A stretch of DNA of 64,000 bases from FEN-1297 sp964498065 (GTDB taxonomy: Bacteria > Bacteroidota > Ignavibacteria > Ignavibacteriales > Ignavibacteriaceae), in contig CAZCFZ010000017.1 of assembly GCA_964498065.1 (NCBI GenBank), forward strand, positions 5,394-69,393, given 5' to 3'. The notes under the pieces are model-generated. The model ran no database searches, was not told the DNA's origin, and saw only the letters and a program-made list of their open reading frames with translations. A program made the position numbers and the translations under genes. The first letter of the stretch is position 1, and each line of letters begins with the position of its first letter. Below, one piece after another: positions 24,085 to 33,178 of the stretch.

Positions 24085-25533
24085 ATGCATTTTAAAATAC
24101 GGTATTTAATATTATTTACAATATTTATCGGATTGTTCTTTCTAAGTACTGAAGCAGCTGCAGCAGAGATTAGTAATAATCATGTTGTTGTTGATACATT
24201 GACTCATACGGTTTCAGCTTCCGAAGCAATGGAACATTCTCTGCCGACACCGTTTATGGTAATCCCTTTCATATTGTTGTTATTGATGATTGCTACCGGT
24301 CCTTTATTCTATAAACACTTTTGGGAAAACCATTATCCGAAAGTTTCGGTTGTACTGGGTGCAATAGTAATTGTTTATTATATCTTTTTATTGAACAATT
24401 ATCACAGTGTACTTCATACGTTAAGTGAATATATTTCATTTATCGCTCTATTGAGTTCATTGTTTGTTGCCTCCGGAGGCATATTAATAAAAGTGGACAA
24501 GAAATCCACTCCACTGCTGAATGTTCTATTTTTGTTGTTCGGGGCTGTTATATCCAATATAATCGGTACAACCGGCGCTTCAATGCTATTGATAAGGCCT
24601 TTTATAAAAATGAACAAAGATAGAATAGCGCCATATCATATTATCTTTTTCATTTTTGTTGTAAGCAATGTGGGAGGAGCATTAACGCCAATAGGAGATC
24701 CTCCGCTGTTTTTAGGCTTTCTTAGCGGTGTACCGTTCTTTTGGGTTATTGAAAATGTTTGGTATATCTGGATCCCTGCATTGATTTTAATCTTACTCGT
24801 ATTCTATCTATTTGATATGAATAATAAAAAAGATTCCGGAAAAGAGGTTGAGTATTCGGGTAAGATCCAATTTAAAGGAGTTAAGAATTTAATTTTTCTT
24901 GCTGTAATAATAGTTGCTGTTTTTGTCGACCCGGTTGTTATACCATGGGTGCCTAGCTTAGCTCCGCTTCCGTTCGGAATAAGAGAAATAATAATGTTTG
25001 CTGTTGTTTATTTCTCATACAAGATGGCTCATCCGGAAATTCTTAAGGATAATGAATTCGATTTTGAGCCGATTAAGGAAGTTGCGTTTTTGTTCATTGG
25101 AATTTTTGCTACAATGATCCCTGCACTTCAACTGATTGCAAATGAAGCATTGGTTCTTGGCAATAAACTTAATGCAGGAGTATTTTATTGGTCTACGGGA
25201 TCTTTATCGGCGGTTCTGGATAATACTCCGACTTATATGAATTTTCTTAGTGCTGCTATGGGAAAGTACAGCTTAGATGTGACGATTAAAGCGCATGTTC
25301 AACATTTTGTTTCTGTTGATGATATTTATTTGAGAGCAATTTCTGTTTCATCGGTTTTCTTTGGTGCAATTACATATATTGGAAATGGCCCTAACTTTAT
25401 GGTGAAATCAATAAGCGAAAGGGCCGGTATTACAATGCCGAGTTTTTTTACATACATGATAAAATATTCTATAATAATTTTAGTGCCGATTTTTACGATA
25501 ATTTGGCTTTTGTTTTTTAATGGGAGAGGTTAA
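24085..25533 (+). CDS. NhaD/CitMHS-type ion transporter inside the nuo operon
   Basis: A 482-aa polytopic membrane protein of the ion transporter (IT) superfamily, with an N-terminal signal-like helix ending TEAAAAE. Characteristic segments are SNVGGALTPIGDPPLFLGFL and the mirrored LSAVLDNTPTYMNFLSAA, the two re-entrant-loop regions shared by NhaD-type Na+/H+ antiporters and CitMHS/ArsB-like carriers. The PIGDPPLFLG form is often annotated as sodium:proton antiporter; a citrate/dicarboxylate carrier is the alternative. It sits between nuoM (9-bp gap) and an unknown gene followed by nuoN, so cotranscription with complex I is near certain. Coupling of H+ pumping to Na+ exchange is inference. 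Confidence 0.85.
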   Translation: MHFKIRYLILFTIFIGLFFLSTEAAAAEISNNHVVVDTLTHTVSASEAMEHSLPTPFMVIPFILLLLMIATGPLFYKHFWENHYPKVSVVLGAIVIVYYIFLLNNYHSVLHTLSEYISFIALLSSLFVASGGILIKVDKKSTPLLNVLFLLFGAVISNIIGTTGASMLLIRPFIKMNKDRIAPYHIIFFIFVVSNVGGALTPIGDPPLFLGFLSGVPFFWVIENVWYIWIPALILILLVFYLFDMNNKKDSGKEVEYSGKIQFKGVKNLIFLAVIIVAVFVDPVVIPWVPSLAPLPFGIREIIMFAVVYFSYKMAHPEILKDNEFDFEPIKEVAFLFIGIFATMIPALQLIANEALVLGNKLNAGVFYWSTGSLSAVLDNTPTYMNFLSAAMGKYSLDVTIKAHVQHFVSVDDIYLRAISVSSVFFGAITYIGNGPNFMVKSISERAGITMPSFFTYMIKYSIIILVPIFTIIWLLFFNGRG

Positions 25534-25536
25534 TTA

Positions 25537-25902
25537 ATGAAAACTATTGCAGATGCACTTAGTAAAGGATTGATTGGATTATATTACGGTAATAGAGCAA
25601 TACTTCCGTTTAATTGTTATGTTTTGAAGGTTATTATAGAGGACGATATTATTATGGATTTTTCCGGTAATTCAAAACAGATTGAATTAAATGAAACTGA
25701 TGATTTTACGGAAATCTATTTTAAACAATATAAAAATTTAAAAGATGCGGTAACTAAATACGAATCAATAAAAATTATTGCGGTTGATAAAGACAAAGAC
25801 TTATTTAACTTTAACAACCATCAAAAGCTTGTTATCCATGTAGAGGATGAACATAAATTAAAAATTGAAAAAACCGACGAAGACATTTTATTTATAGAGT
25901 AA
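25537..25902 (+). CDS. Uncharacterised 121-aa protein between the transporter gene and nuoN
   Basis: Not recognised. The protein is soluble-looking, without signal peptide or membrane segment, with no Cys pair or nucleotide-binding motif. An N-terminal part (MKTIADALSKGLIGLYYGNR) precedes a predicted beta-rich, acidic C-terminal half (VLKVIIEDDIIMDF, IKIIAVDKDKDLF, KLVIHVEDEHKLKIE). It lies 3 bp after the transporter gene and 2 bp before nuoN, so it is expressed with complex I. It might be a cytosolic accessory or regulatory factor of the transporter or of complex I; this is inference from position. Confidence 0.75.
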   Translation: MKTIADALSKGLIGLYYGNRAILPFNCYVLKVIIEDDIIMDFSGNSKQIELNETDDFTEIYFKQYKNLKDAVTKYESIKIIAVDKDKDLFNFNNHQKLVIHVEDEHKLKIEKTDEDILFIE

Positions 25903-25904
25903 AT

Positions 25905-27335
25905 ATGCTGAACAACATTCAAGAATTTTATAATATTTTACCATTAGTAATTATAGGTACGGGAATACTTATCTCACTTTGTATAGAAATGTATTTTAAG
26001 AAGAGTGAGGTAATCCTGCCATGGGTGTCCATAATTGTATTTTTAGCGGCCGGCTTTTACTCGCTGTTATCTGTTGATTCCGTATCTATTATAATGCAGA
26101 ATATGCTGGCCACCGGTGGAATTGTTTATATTTTCTTCTTCATCTTTACATTTGGTGCAGCTGTTGTATCGCTTCTTGCAATAGATTATCTTAAAAAGTA
26201 CGGGGCTTATTACGGAGAGTTTTATATACTTTTGCAAAGTGCTGTCCTAGGTATGATGCTGATGGCCGGTGCAAAAGATCTTTTTATGATATTTCTCGGC
26301 CTTGAAGTAATGTCCGTCAGCTTTTATGCCTTAGCCGGATTAAACAGGAGAAAATTAAAAGCTAACGAAGCGGCTTTAAAATATTTTCTACTTGGTGCTT
26401 TCGCTACCGGATTTATTGTTTATGGAATAGCTTTATTATACGGTACTGCGCACACTACTTCAATCGATTTAATTGCATCAAGATTTGTATCGCTTAAAGG
26501 TGACCTCTTATTCGACGCAGGTGTATTGCTTTTTCTAATTGGATTCTCTTTTAAAATTGCTGCTTTCCCGTTCCACATGTGGGTCCCTGATGTATACGAA
26601 GGATCGGCTTCTGTTGTGGCCGGATTGTTCTCAACCGGAGGAAAAGCTGCAGCATTTAGTGCGATAATAGTGACGTTAGGTGTTTTATTCAGCGGAAGTT
26701 CGGGTAATGCTTTTGAACCTTATTTAGCTGTTATTGCTGTCTTCTCAATGCTGTACGGAAGTATTGTTGCAATTTCTCAAACTAATATTAAACGAATGTT
26801 AGCTTATTCTTCTATTGCTCATGCAGGCTATATGATTATTGGACTTGCTGCCGGAAATTCAGAAGGAATTGCAGGCGTAATTTTTTATTTGGCAGTTTAT
26901 ACTTTTATGAATTTAGGAGCGTTCGGAATAGTTGCTCTTATAGAAGGAAAAGAAGATTCGAATTTGGATTTAAAATCATATGCGGGATTATCTTCACGAA
27001 GTCCTTTCCTTGCGGCACTATTGGCAATTTTTATGTTTTCACTTGCCGGTATACCGCCGTTTGCAGGTTTCTTCGGAAAATATTATGTATTTATTGCTGC
27101 CATAAAAGCTCATCTTACCTGGCTGGCAATAATCGGCGTCCTTTCCAGTGTAATCAGTGTTTATTTCTATTTAAGAGTAGTTGTTCTTATGTATTTTAAT
27201 AATGCTGAGGGGGAATTGGAACTGGAAAAAAGCAATACCGGGTTATTAGCAGTAGTTATATCAGTACTTTTAGTAATTGTAATTGGAATTGCTCCCGGTT
27301 CGATTCTCAGTTTAATTACTTCATTTTTGAGATAG
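25905..27335 (+). CDS. nuoN: NADH-quinone oxidoreductase subunit N
   Basis: A 476-aa antiporter-like subunit of complex I. Hallmarks: KDLFMIFLGLEVMSVSFYAL with the key Glu, SFKIAAFPFHMWVPDVYEGSASVV, QTNIKRMLAYSSIAHAGYM and LAGIPPFAGFFGKYYVF. It is displaced from nuoM by two non-nuo genes (1.8 kb), whereas nuoLMN are usually contiguous. Confidence 0.96.
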   Translation: MLNNIQEFYNILPLVIIGTGILISLCIEMYFKKSEVILPWVSIIVFLAAGFYSLLSVDSVSIIMQNMLATGGIVYIFFFIFTFGAAVVSLLAIDYLKKYGAYYGEFYILLQSAVLGMMLMAGAKDLFMIFLGLEVMSVSFYALAGLNRRKLKANEAALKYFLLGAFATGFIVYGIALLYGTAHTTSIDLIASRFVSLKGDLLFDAGVLLFLIGFSFKIAAFPFHMWVPDVYEGSASVVAGLFSTGGKAAAFSAIIVTLGVLFSGSSGNAFEPYLAVIAVFSMLYGSIVAISQTNIKRMLAYSSIAHAGYMIIGLAAGNSEGIAGVIFYLAVYTFMNLGAFGIVALIEGKEDSNLDLKSYAGLSSRSPFLAALLAIFMFSLAGIPPFAGFFGKYYVFIAAIKAHLTWLAIIGVLSSVISVYFYLRVVVLMYFNNAEGELELEKSNTGLLAVVISVLLVIVIGIAPGSILSLITSFLR

Positions 27336-27396
27336 ATAACTTTCTGTTAAATAATATTCACATTCCTAAATTTTTTTTGTATAATATTAGGTAATT

Positions 27397-28962
27397 ATGA
27401 TACCATTATTTTCAACTGATCAAGTTAGAGAAGTTGATACTTATGCCATTAATGACCTGGGAATTCCCGGATTGGTATTAATGGAGAATGCCGCACTGCA
27501 AATATTTTCAATTGTAAGAGAAAGAATAATTAATTTAAAAAAAATTGAAAAGATAGGATTTGTCTGCGGAAAGGGGAATAACGGCGGCGACGGGTTTGCA
27601 GCTGCAAGGCATTTTGCAAATAATAATTTTAAAGTGAATGTTATTTATATCGGCGAAGAGAAGGAAATGTCGTCCGACTGTGCGGAAAATTTTAAGATAC
27701 TTTCAAACTTAGCCGGACAAAATGAAAATATAACAATCAAAAAATACAGCTCGATAAAGGACTTAAGATTTATAGCAGAATGTAAGGTGATTTTTGATGC
27801 TATGCTGGGAAGCGGGGGACACGGAAGCCTTAGAGAGCCATATAAATCCATTGTTGAAAATATAAATAAGATTCGTGCTTATAAAGTTGCTGTTGATTTA
27901 CCTACCGGACTTGATGCAGATAAGGGTTTTGGAGACAGTGTATTTAAAGCCGATTTAACCATTACATTAGGCGAGTATAAACGGGGATTATTTTTTTCTG
28001 ATGGTACCGTATATACCGGAGAAGTAGTAAAGGGCAATATAGGAGTTAGCTATTCTTATTTTGATAAGTATGATGCTAAAGAATATCTGATTGAACCTGA
28101 AGATGCATTTAATTTCTTACCGGTTAAAAATAAAAATGTGAATAAATATTCTGCCGGAAAGGTTTTGGTTATTGCCGGCTCGGACAAATTGCCGGGTGCT
28201 GCAGTATTAACATCACTTTCAGCATTGAAAGCAGGAGCTGGCGCTTCAATTTTGTGTTTTCCGAAATCTGCTAGGAAACTTGTTAGTAAAAAGCTTTTAG
28301 AAGTTATTGTGGAACCTTATGATGATAATTCCTCGGGAATCCTTACGGAAAATAATATTGAAGAATTTAGCAAAAGACTTGAATGGTCTGATGTTCTGGC
28401 AATTGGACCCGGATTGGGACGAAATGAAAAAACTCAAGCTGCTGTATTAGAGATAATAAAAAATAAAAAGAATAAAAAAATTGTCATTGATGCAGATGCA
28501 ATTTTTGCCTTAAATGAAGACCGCTATCTTAGTTTAAATATGCAAAATATGGTGCTTACACCCCATCACGGTGAATTTGCAAACCTGATAGGAATTGAAA
28601 CATCGGAATTGAAAAAAGATATTATTTTATATGGGAAAGAGTTTGTTGAAAAAACCGGCGCCTATTTGGTTTTAAAAGGCGCTCCGACAATTATTTTTAC
28701 TCCTGGAGGAGAGGCATTAATTAATACTTCCGGAAATCCGGGTATGGCAAAATTCGGTACTGGTGATGTTTTGACAGGAGTATTAGCGGGATTTATTTCT
28801 CAAAGTAAAAATATTGAAAAAGCAATTATTTGCGGAGTTTATGTCCATAGCTTGGCTGCTGACTTACTTATGAAAGAATTTACCGAATACAGTTACACGG
28901 CAAACAATATAATTAATTATTTACCCAAAGCAATAAAATTTCTAAGGGGAACATTTGTTTGA
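27397..28962 (+). CDS. nnrDE: Bifunctional NAD(P)H-hydrate epimerase/dehydratase
   Basis: A 521-aa fused metabolite-repair enzyme. The N-terminal YjeF_N epimerase domain (about 1-215) has MENAAL, GKGNNGGDGFAAARH and VDLPTGLDAD. The C-terminal carbohydrate-kinase-like dehydratase domain (about 230-520) has AGKVLVIAGS, GPGLGRNEKT, LTPHHGEFANL and KFGTGDVLTGVLAG. It converts R/S-NADHX and NADPHX back to NAD(P)H using ADP or ATP. It is 61 bp after nuoN; placing NADHX repair beside an NADH dehydrogenase is functionally sensible. Confidence 0.95.
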   Translation: MIPLFSTDQVREVDTYAINDLGIPGLVLMENAALQIFSIVRERIINLKKIEKIGFVCGKGNNGGDGFAAARHFANNNFKVNVIYIGEEKEMSSDCAENFKILSNLAGQNENITIKKYSSIKDLRFIAECKVIFDAMLGSGGHGSLREPYKSIVENINKIRAYKVAVDLPTGLDADKGFGDSVFKADLTITLGEYKRGLFFSDGTVYTGEVVKGNIGVSYSYFDKYDAKEYLIEPEDAFNFLPVKNKNVNKYSAGKVLVIAGSDKLPGAAVLTSLSALKAGAGASILCFPKSARKLVSKKLLEVIVEPYDDNSSGILTENNIEEFSKRLEWSDVLAIGPGLGRNEKTQAAVLEIIKNKKNKKIVIDADAIFALNEDRYLSLNMQNMVLTPHHGEFANLIGIETSELKKDIILYGKEFVEKTGAYLVLKGAPTIIFTPGGEALINTSGNPGMAKFGTGDVLTGVLAGFISQSKNIEKAIICGVYVHSLAADLLMKEFTEYSYTANNIINYLPKAIKFLRGTFV

Positions 28963-29187
28963 TTTTTTATCGTACAAATAAAAAATAAAGCAGTAAGACA
29001 TAAAAAATATTTAAAAAGTTTTTAAATTGAGTTAAAAATATTTTAACTTATGTAAGTAAAATATATAAAATTCCTAATTCGGGGAACCTCAAGGAGTTTT
29101 CGTAGTAAAAGCAGGTAAAGGTTCAGTTTTTAAGGGATTCAATTTAACTTTTCAGGATTTTTATAGCTGATTTAGAAAGGCACTAAA

Positions 29188-29841
29188 ATGGCACGTATTA
29201 AAAACCCAAAAGCAGATTTAAGAGCAAAATATCAGAGGATTTTTGAAATAAGTTTAATTATTTCCTTAGCACTTTTGATATTGGCTTTCAAATTCTTCCC
29301 TCATTTTGAAAAAACAAAAGAGATTGCTCAGGTAACTCAGGATTTGTTTAAGGTTGAAGATATTCAGCAAACAAGACAGGAAAACCGGCCTCCTCCGCCA
29401 CCAAAACCTGCTATTCCTATTGCTGCTCCTTCAGAGGATGTTTTGCAGGATGTCAATATCAGTTCTACGGAACTAGATGTGAATGCAAACGTTAGCGCTC
29501 CGCCCCCGCCGGCCAAAGAAGAAAAAACAGAAGAGCCCACTTATTTTGTTGCAGTTGAAGATATGCCGGAGCCAATTGGGGGAATAGCAGCTATTCAAAG
29601 TAAAATTGTTTATCCCGAAATTGCAAAAAGAGCAGGAGTTGAGGGTAGAGTTTATGTCTTAGCTTTTGTTGATAAAGAAGGCAATGTTACAAAAGCAAGA
29701 ATATTGAAAGGCATAGGAGCAGGATGTGATGAAGCCGCTTTAAAAGCTGTTGAAGAAACCAAATTTAAACCAGGAAAGCAGAGAGGTAAACCTGTTAATG
29801 TCCAGGTATCTGTACCTGTATTTTTTAGATTAAGTAATTGA
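29188..29841 (+). CDS. TonB-family energy transducer
   Basis: A 217-aa protein with a cytosolic basic N terminus, one transmembrane anchor (about residues 22-41), a Pro-rich periplasmic linker with RPPPPPKPAIP and PPPPAKEEK, and a C-terminal TonB domain (about 125-217) containing YPEIAKRAGVEGRVYVLAFVD (family region), GCDEAALKAVEETKF and VPVFF. It transfers proton-motive energy to TonB-dependent receptors such as the one at 56918-60061. No exbB/exbD is adjacent in this window. A strong terminator follows. Confidence 0.93.
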   Translation: MARIKNPKADLRAKYQRIFEISLIISLALLILAFKFFPHFEKTKEIAQVTQDLFKVEDIQQTRQENRPPPPPKPAIPIAAPSEDVLQDVNISSTELDVNANVSAPPPPAKEEKTEEPTYFVAVEDMPEPIGGIAAIQSKIVYPEIAKRAGVEGRVYVLAFVDKEGNVTKARILKGIGAGCDEAALKAVEETKFKPGKQRGKPVNVQVSVPVFFRLSN

Positions 29842-29847
29842 ATTTTT

Positions 29848-29872
29848 AAAGCGCCTATCGGGCGCTTTTTTT
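29848..29872 (+). terminator. Intrinsic terminator after tonB
   Basis: AAAGCGCC-TATCG-GGCGCTTT stem (29848-29855 with 29861-29868) runs straight into a T-tract of seven T in total. A classic intrinsic terminator 7 bp after the stop codon. Confidence 0.95.
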
Positions 29873-30113
29873 ATAAGCATACTATTTTATAATTTTTTGT
29901 TATAAGTCTCGAAATAATTCTTTTAATCATTACTCATTCTCTGTTTTTTTTATTAATTACGGATATTTCTATATCAGCTATATTTATTTAAATCAATACC
30001 CGATTAATCATTCGTTTCCCAATTTTATTATTTTATCTTACCTAAAATTCGATTTAATTTGTAAATGAGAATAACATGCTCATTGTATAAAAACAAGTCG
30101 GTATATTTATTGT

Positions 30114-31148
30114 ATGCGGTTAAAATTTTTACATTTAAGAAACAGATTCCTGATAACAATTTTTGCAAGTTTTATTTTGGCCGTGGATTTACTTTTCTTG
30201 TATTTTATTAAATATAAAAATCAAGGCCTTCCATTTACTAATTTTTATATATTTTTTATCGGGAATTTATTTAATCTTGCTTTTACTCTTCTAACCATTT
30301 TAGGACTTTTAATTTATACTATTAAAAAAGAATCGAATTATAACAGTTTATATGTTATTGCAAATACTATAGTGATAACATTATTGCTTTTATTCGCCTT
30401 TTTAAGTACAAAAATTAAATTACCTTTGCCCAATATTTATTTATTAGATCACCCATTAAATGAAATTTTTAAAGGTCTAATGTTTGTTCTTTTCCAATTT
30501 ATGCAATTTGTTTTTATGATGACTTTATGGATGGTCTCTTTTGGCGTAAAAGATTTAATAATGCTTAGGGGAGTGCTGAATTCCATAGTATTATTATTTT
30601 TATTACTTGCATTCTCATTTGTATATATAAATTTGAAGAAGGAAGATAATAAGAGATATAACGTGTCTAAGAATTCTATTAATGTAGCCGTAGTATTAGG
30701 TGCCGCAGTCTGGTCATATAATGCACCGAGTCCCAGCTTAGCTGCAAGGGTTGATAAAGCTGTTGAACTTTATAAAAAAGGAATAGTAAACAAGATTCAA
30801 TTAACCGGCAGTAATGCACCGGGTGAGTTAAGCGAAGCAGAAGTAGCTTTCGATTATATAAAATTTTTGGATGTTAATCCGATAAATGTTTGGCTGGAGA
30901 AAAAAACAGTTTCGACTTCGGGACAGATTGAATTTATTAAAGAACAAATTATGACAAAGAAAGATGTCGGTAATGTAATAATTGTATCAGACGGGTACCA
31001 TCTTGCAAGAGTAGAAGAGATGTGCAGGTTTTACAATATCAATGCTGAAGTAGCTCCTTCAGATTTAAAATTAAGTTTTCAAGATGAACTTTACTATAAA
31101 ATAAAGGAGAGTATAGCTTTAACGGTTTTCTGGTTTTTCGCTTTATAA
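30114..31148 (+). CDS. DUF218/YdcF-ElyC family membrane protein
   Basis: A 344-aa protein. The N-terminal half has six hydrophobic segments (about residues 10-180). The C-terminal half is a DUF218 (PF02698) domain: NVAVVLGAAVW, SPSLAARVDKAVELYKKG, IQLTGSNAPGELSEAE and VIIVSDGYHLARVEEMC, with the conserved Ser/Asp and His. E. coli ElyC/YdcF homologues relate to envelope integrity; the enzymatic role is unclear. It is monocistronic. Its last residues extend to a hydrophobic ALTVFWFFAL. Confidence 0.88.
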   Translation: MRLKFLHLRNRFLITIFASFILAVDLLFLYFIKYKNQGLPFTNFYIFFIGNLFNLAFTLLTILGLLIYTIKKESNYNSLYVIANTIVITLLLLFAFLSTKIKLPLPNIYLLDHPLNEIFKGLMFVLFQFMQFVFMMTLWMVSFGVKDLIMLRGVLNSIVLLFLLLAFSFVYINLKKEDNKRYNVSKNSINVAVVLGAAVWSYNAPSPSLAARVDKAVELYKKGIVNKIQLTGSNAPGELSEAEVAFDYIKFLDVNPINVWLEKKTVSTSGQIEFIKEQIMTKKDVGNVIIVSDGYHLARVEEMCRFYNINAEVAPSDLKLSFQDELYYKIKESIALTVFWFFAL

Positions 31149-31368
31149 TGAAGATTTTGGTCTCGGGGGAAATAGTTTTGTGAAAAATAATCTTTATTCA
31201 ATATTCCGATACGGTTTTAGTTTGTAGTTTGTATCAGCCCTCCTTATTTTGATAATGTAATTTTTATGGATTTTTATTACTTTTTAAGTAATTTATGTTA
31301 TATTTTTCAAGAAACGAAGAACATAAATATTTTTATTGATATTTTTAATTTATTGATGTGTAAAGGAT

Positions 31369-31851
31369 ATGTCCACTGTCTTTAAAAGGCGATTAGTCCG
31401 CGAAAAAGTACTGCAAATATTGTACGCTTATACTATGAATAAAGAATCTCTTGATACTTTAATAAACGGAATGCTTTCGGAAGTTTCGGAAAAGGTTGAT
31501 AGGGATTTTGCCGATAATCTTGTCCATAGAGTACTGGCGCATAAAGATGAATTGGATAAAAAAATTAAAGAACGAGTAGCCAATTGGGAAATGAATAGGA
31601 TTGCATTGATAGACAAAATTCTACTTAGAATGGGAATATGTGAAATTCTATATTTCCCGGATATTCCTCCTAAAGTTTCGATAAATGAAGCAATTGAAAT
31701 TGCAAAAATTTATAGTACTGCCGGCAGCGGCAAATTTATAAATGGAATTCTCGATGCAATTCTTTCGGAGTTAAAGGGATCCGGTAAATTAACTAAATCC
31801 GGAAGGGGTTTAATAGAAGAAAGCATTTCCAAACCACCCGCAAAGAAATAA
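31369..31851 (+). CDS. nusB: Transcription antitermination factor NusB
   Basis: A 160-aa all-helical RNA-binding protein. Visible: RRLVREKVLQILYAY at the N terminus, FADNLVHRVLAH, and the signature ILLRMGICEILYFPDIPPKVSINEAIEIAK region, KFINGILDAI. It acts with NusA/E/G in rRNA antitermination. A basic C-terminal extension (about 20 residues) follows the core. The MFS gene starts 4 bp downstream, so they are probably cotranscribed. Confidence 0.95.
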   Translation: MSTVFKRRLVREKVLQILYAYTMNKESLDTLINGMLSEVSEKVDRDFADNLVHRVLAHKDELDKKIKERVANWEMNRIALIDKILLRMGICEILYFPDIPPKVSINEAIEIAKIYSTAGSGKFINGILDAILSELKGSGKLTKSGRGLIEESISKPPAKK

Positions 31852-31855
31852 TTCG

Positions 31856-33121
31856 ATGAAATCAAAAAGCAAAATTTTTTTCTGGACGCTGTTTGATTTT
31901 GCAAATACCGCTTTTTCCGTAATCATTGTAACCGTTATATATTCAAAATATTTTTCAAATTATGTAGCAGGCGGAAAAAAGTGGCTTTGGGGTTTGGCCG
32001 TAAGCATTTCAATGATAATAGCCGCAATGTTAAGTCCTCCCTTAGGCGCTATTTCGGATGTTTCGAGAAATAGGAAAAGATTTTTATTAATTTTTACGCT
32101 TGTTTCTGTTATTTGTACTGCTCTTATGTTTTATGTCCAAAAAGGGGATGTAATAATAGGCCTTGTGCTTTTTATAATCGCAAATATAGGTTTCGAAGCG
32201 GGCCTGGTATTTTATGATGCTTTTCTTCCTTATTTAACGGATAAAAAAAATTTTGGTAGAGTTTCAGGCTACGGATTTGCTATGGGGTATGTCGGTGCGT
32301 TAGCGGTATTATTGATTATTATGGTTATGCTGCCGCCGGAAACTTCAGTGCATTATTATTTTTACATTAGATTATCTTTTGTAGTTGCTGCTGTGTTTTT
32401 CATGTTCTTTTCAATTCCTTTATTTCTATTTGTCAGCGAACCAAAATTAACCACCCAAATTAAAAAGAATTATGTCCGTGCAGGGATGAAAAAAAGCAGT
32501 GAAACGATGAAAGCTTTATTTGTTCATAAAAAATATCCTTCGATCTCAAGATTTTTACTTGCTTTTTTTTTATATAATGATGCAATCATAACAATAATAG
32601 CTTTTGCTTCAATTTTTGCTTCAACCATTCTAAAAATGACCGACGATCAGGTAATTTATTTTTTTGTAATAGTTCAGAGCACGGCAGTTTTGGGATCTTT
32701 TGTTTTTGGAATAATATCCGATCACATTGGTCCCAAGAAAACCATCACCATTACTCTGGTAATTTGGATTGGCGTTATAATAGGCGCCTTCTTTGTACAA
32801 ACTGTTTTTCAGTTTTATCTAGTAGGACTTTCAGCCGGACTTTCTATCGGATCTTCTCAATCATGCAGCCGAAGTTTAATGGCGTTGTTAACACCTAAGG
32901 AAAGAGAAGCAGAATTCTTCGGCTTTTACGATGGTTTGTTTGGAAAATCTTCTGCAGTAGTCGGCCCTTTATTTTACGGAATTATTTCCGACCTTTCGAA
33001 TCAAAGGATTGCAGCACTTGCCATAGGTTTATTTTTTATAGTTGGATTAATTTTACTTCAAGGCGTTCATGTCCCCAATTTTAAGAAGGAGAAAGCTGTA
33101 ATAAGCGAGTATGCTGAATAA
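31856..33121 (+). CDS. MFS transporter, UMF1/Atg22-like family
   Basis: A 421-aa inner-membrane protein with about 12 helices. The opening FFWTLFDFANTAFSVIIVTVIYSKYF is diagnostic of the UMF1 (BtlA/Atg22-like, PF11700) group (the window's first helix, about residues 8-33). Further features: PPLGAISDVSRNRKRFL (cytosolic MFS loop) and LYNDAIITIIAFASIF. Substrate unknown; eukaryotic Atg22 exports amino acids. It follows nusB by 4 bp. Confidence 0.9.
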   Translation: MKSKSKIFFWTLFDFANTAFSVIIVTVIYSKYFSNYVAGGKKWLWGLAVSISMIIAAMLSPPLGAISDVSRNRKRFLLIFTLVSVICTALMFYVQKGDVIIGLVLFIIANIGFEAGLVFYDAFLPYLTDKKNFGRVSGYGFAMGYVGALAVLLIIMVMLPPETSVHYYFYIRLSFVVAAVFFMFFSIPLFLFVSEPKLTTQIKKNYVRAGMKKSSETMKALFVHKKYPSISRFLLAFFLYNDAIITIIAFASIFASTILKMTDDQVIYFFVIVQSTAVLGSFVFGIISDHIGPKKTITITLVIWIGVIIGAFFVQTVFQFYLVGLSAGLSIGSSQSCSRSLMALLTPKEREAEFFGFYDGLFGKSSAVVGPLFYGIISDLSNQRIAALAIGLFFIVGLILLQGVHVPNFKKEKAVISEYAE

Positions 33122-33178
33122 TTGTTTAAACTCGGAATTAAAAACTTCTAATACTTGAAATATTAATAATAAATAATT

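Noticed and set aside
29078..29170. 30-codon open stretch after an AAGGAG upstream of tonB
   Set aside because: The frame (GEPQGVFVVKAGKG...) has no ATG, GTG or TTG at a usable position and starts right after a stop, so it is not supported as a small gene.
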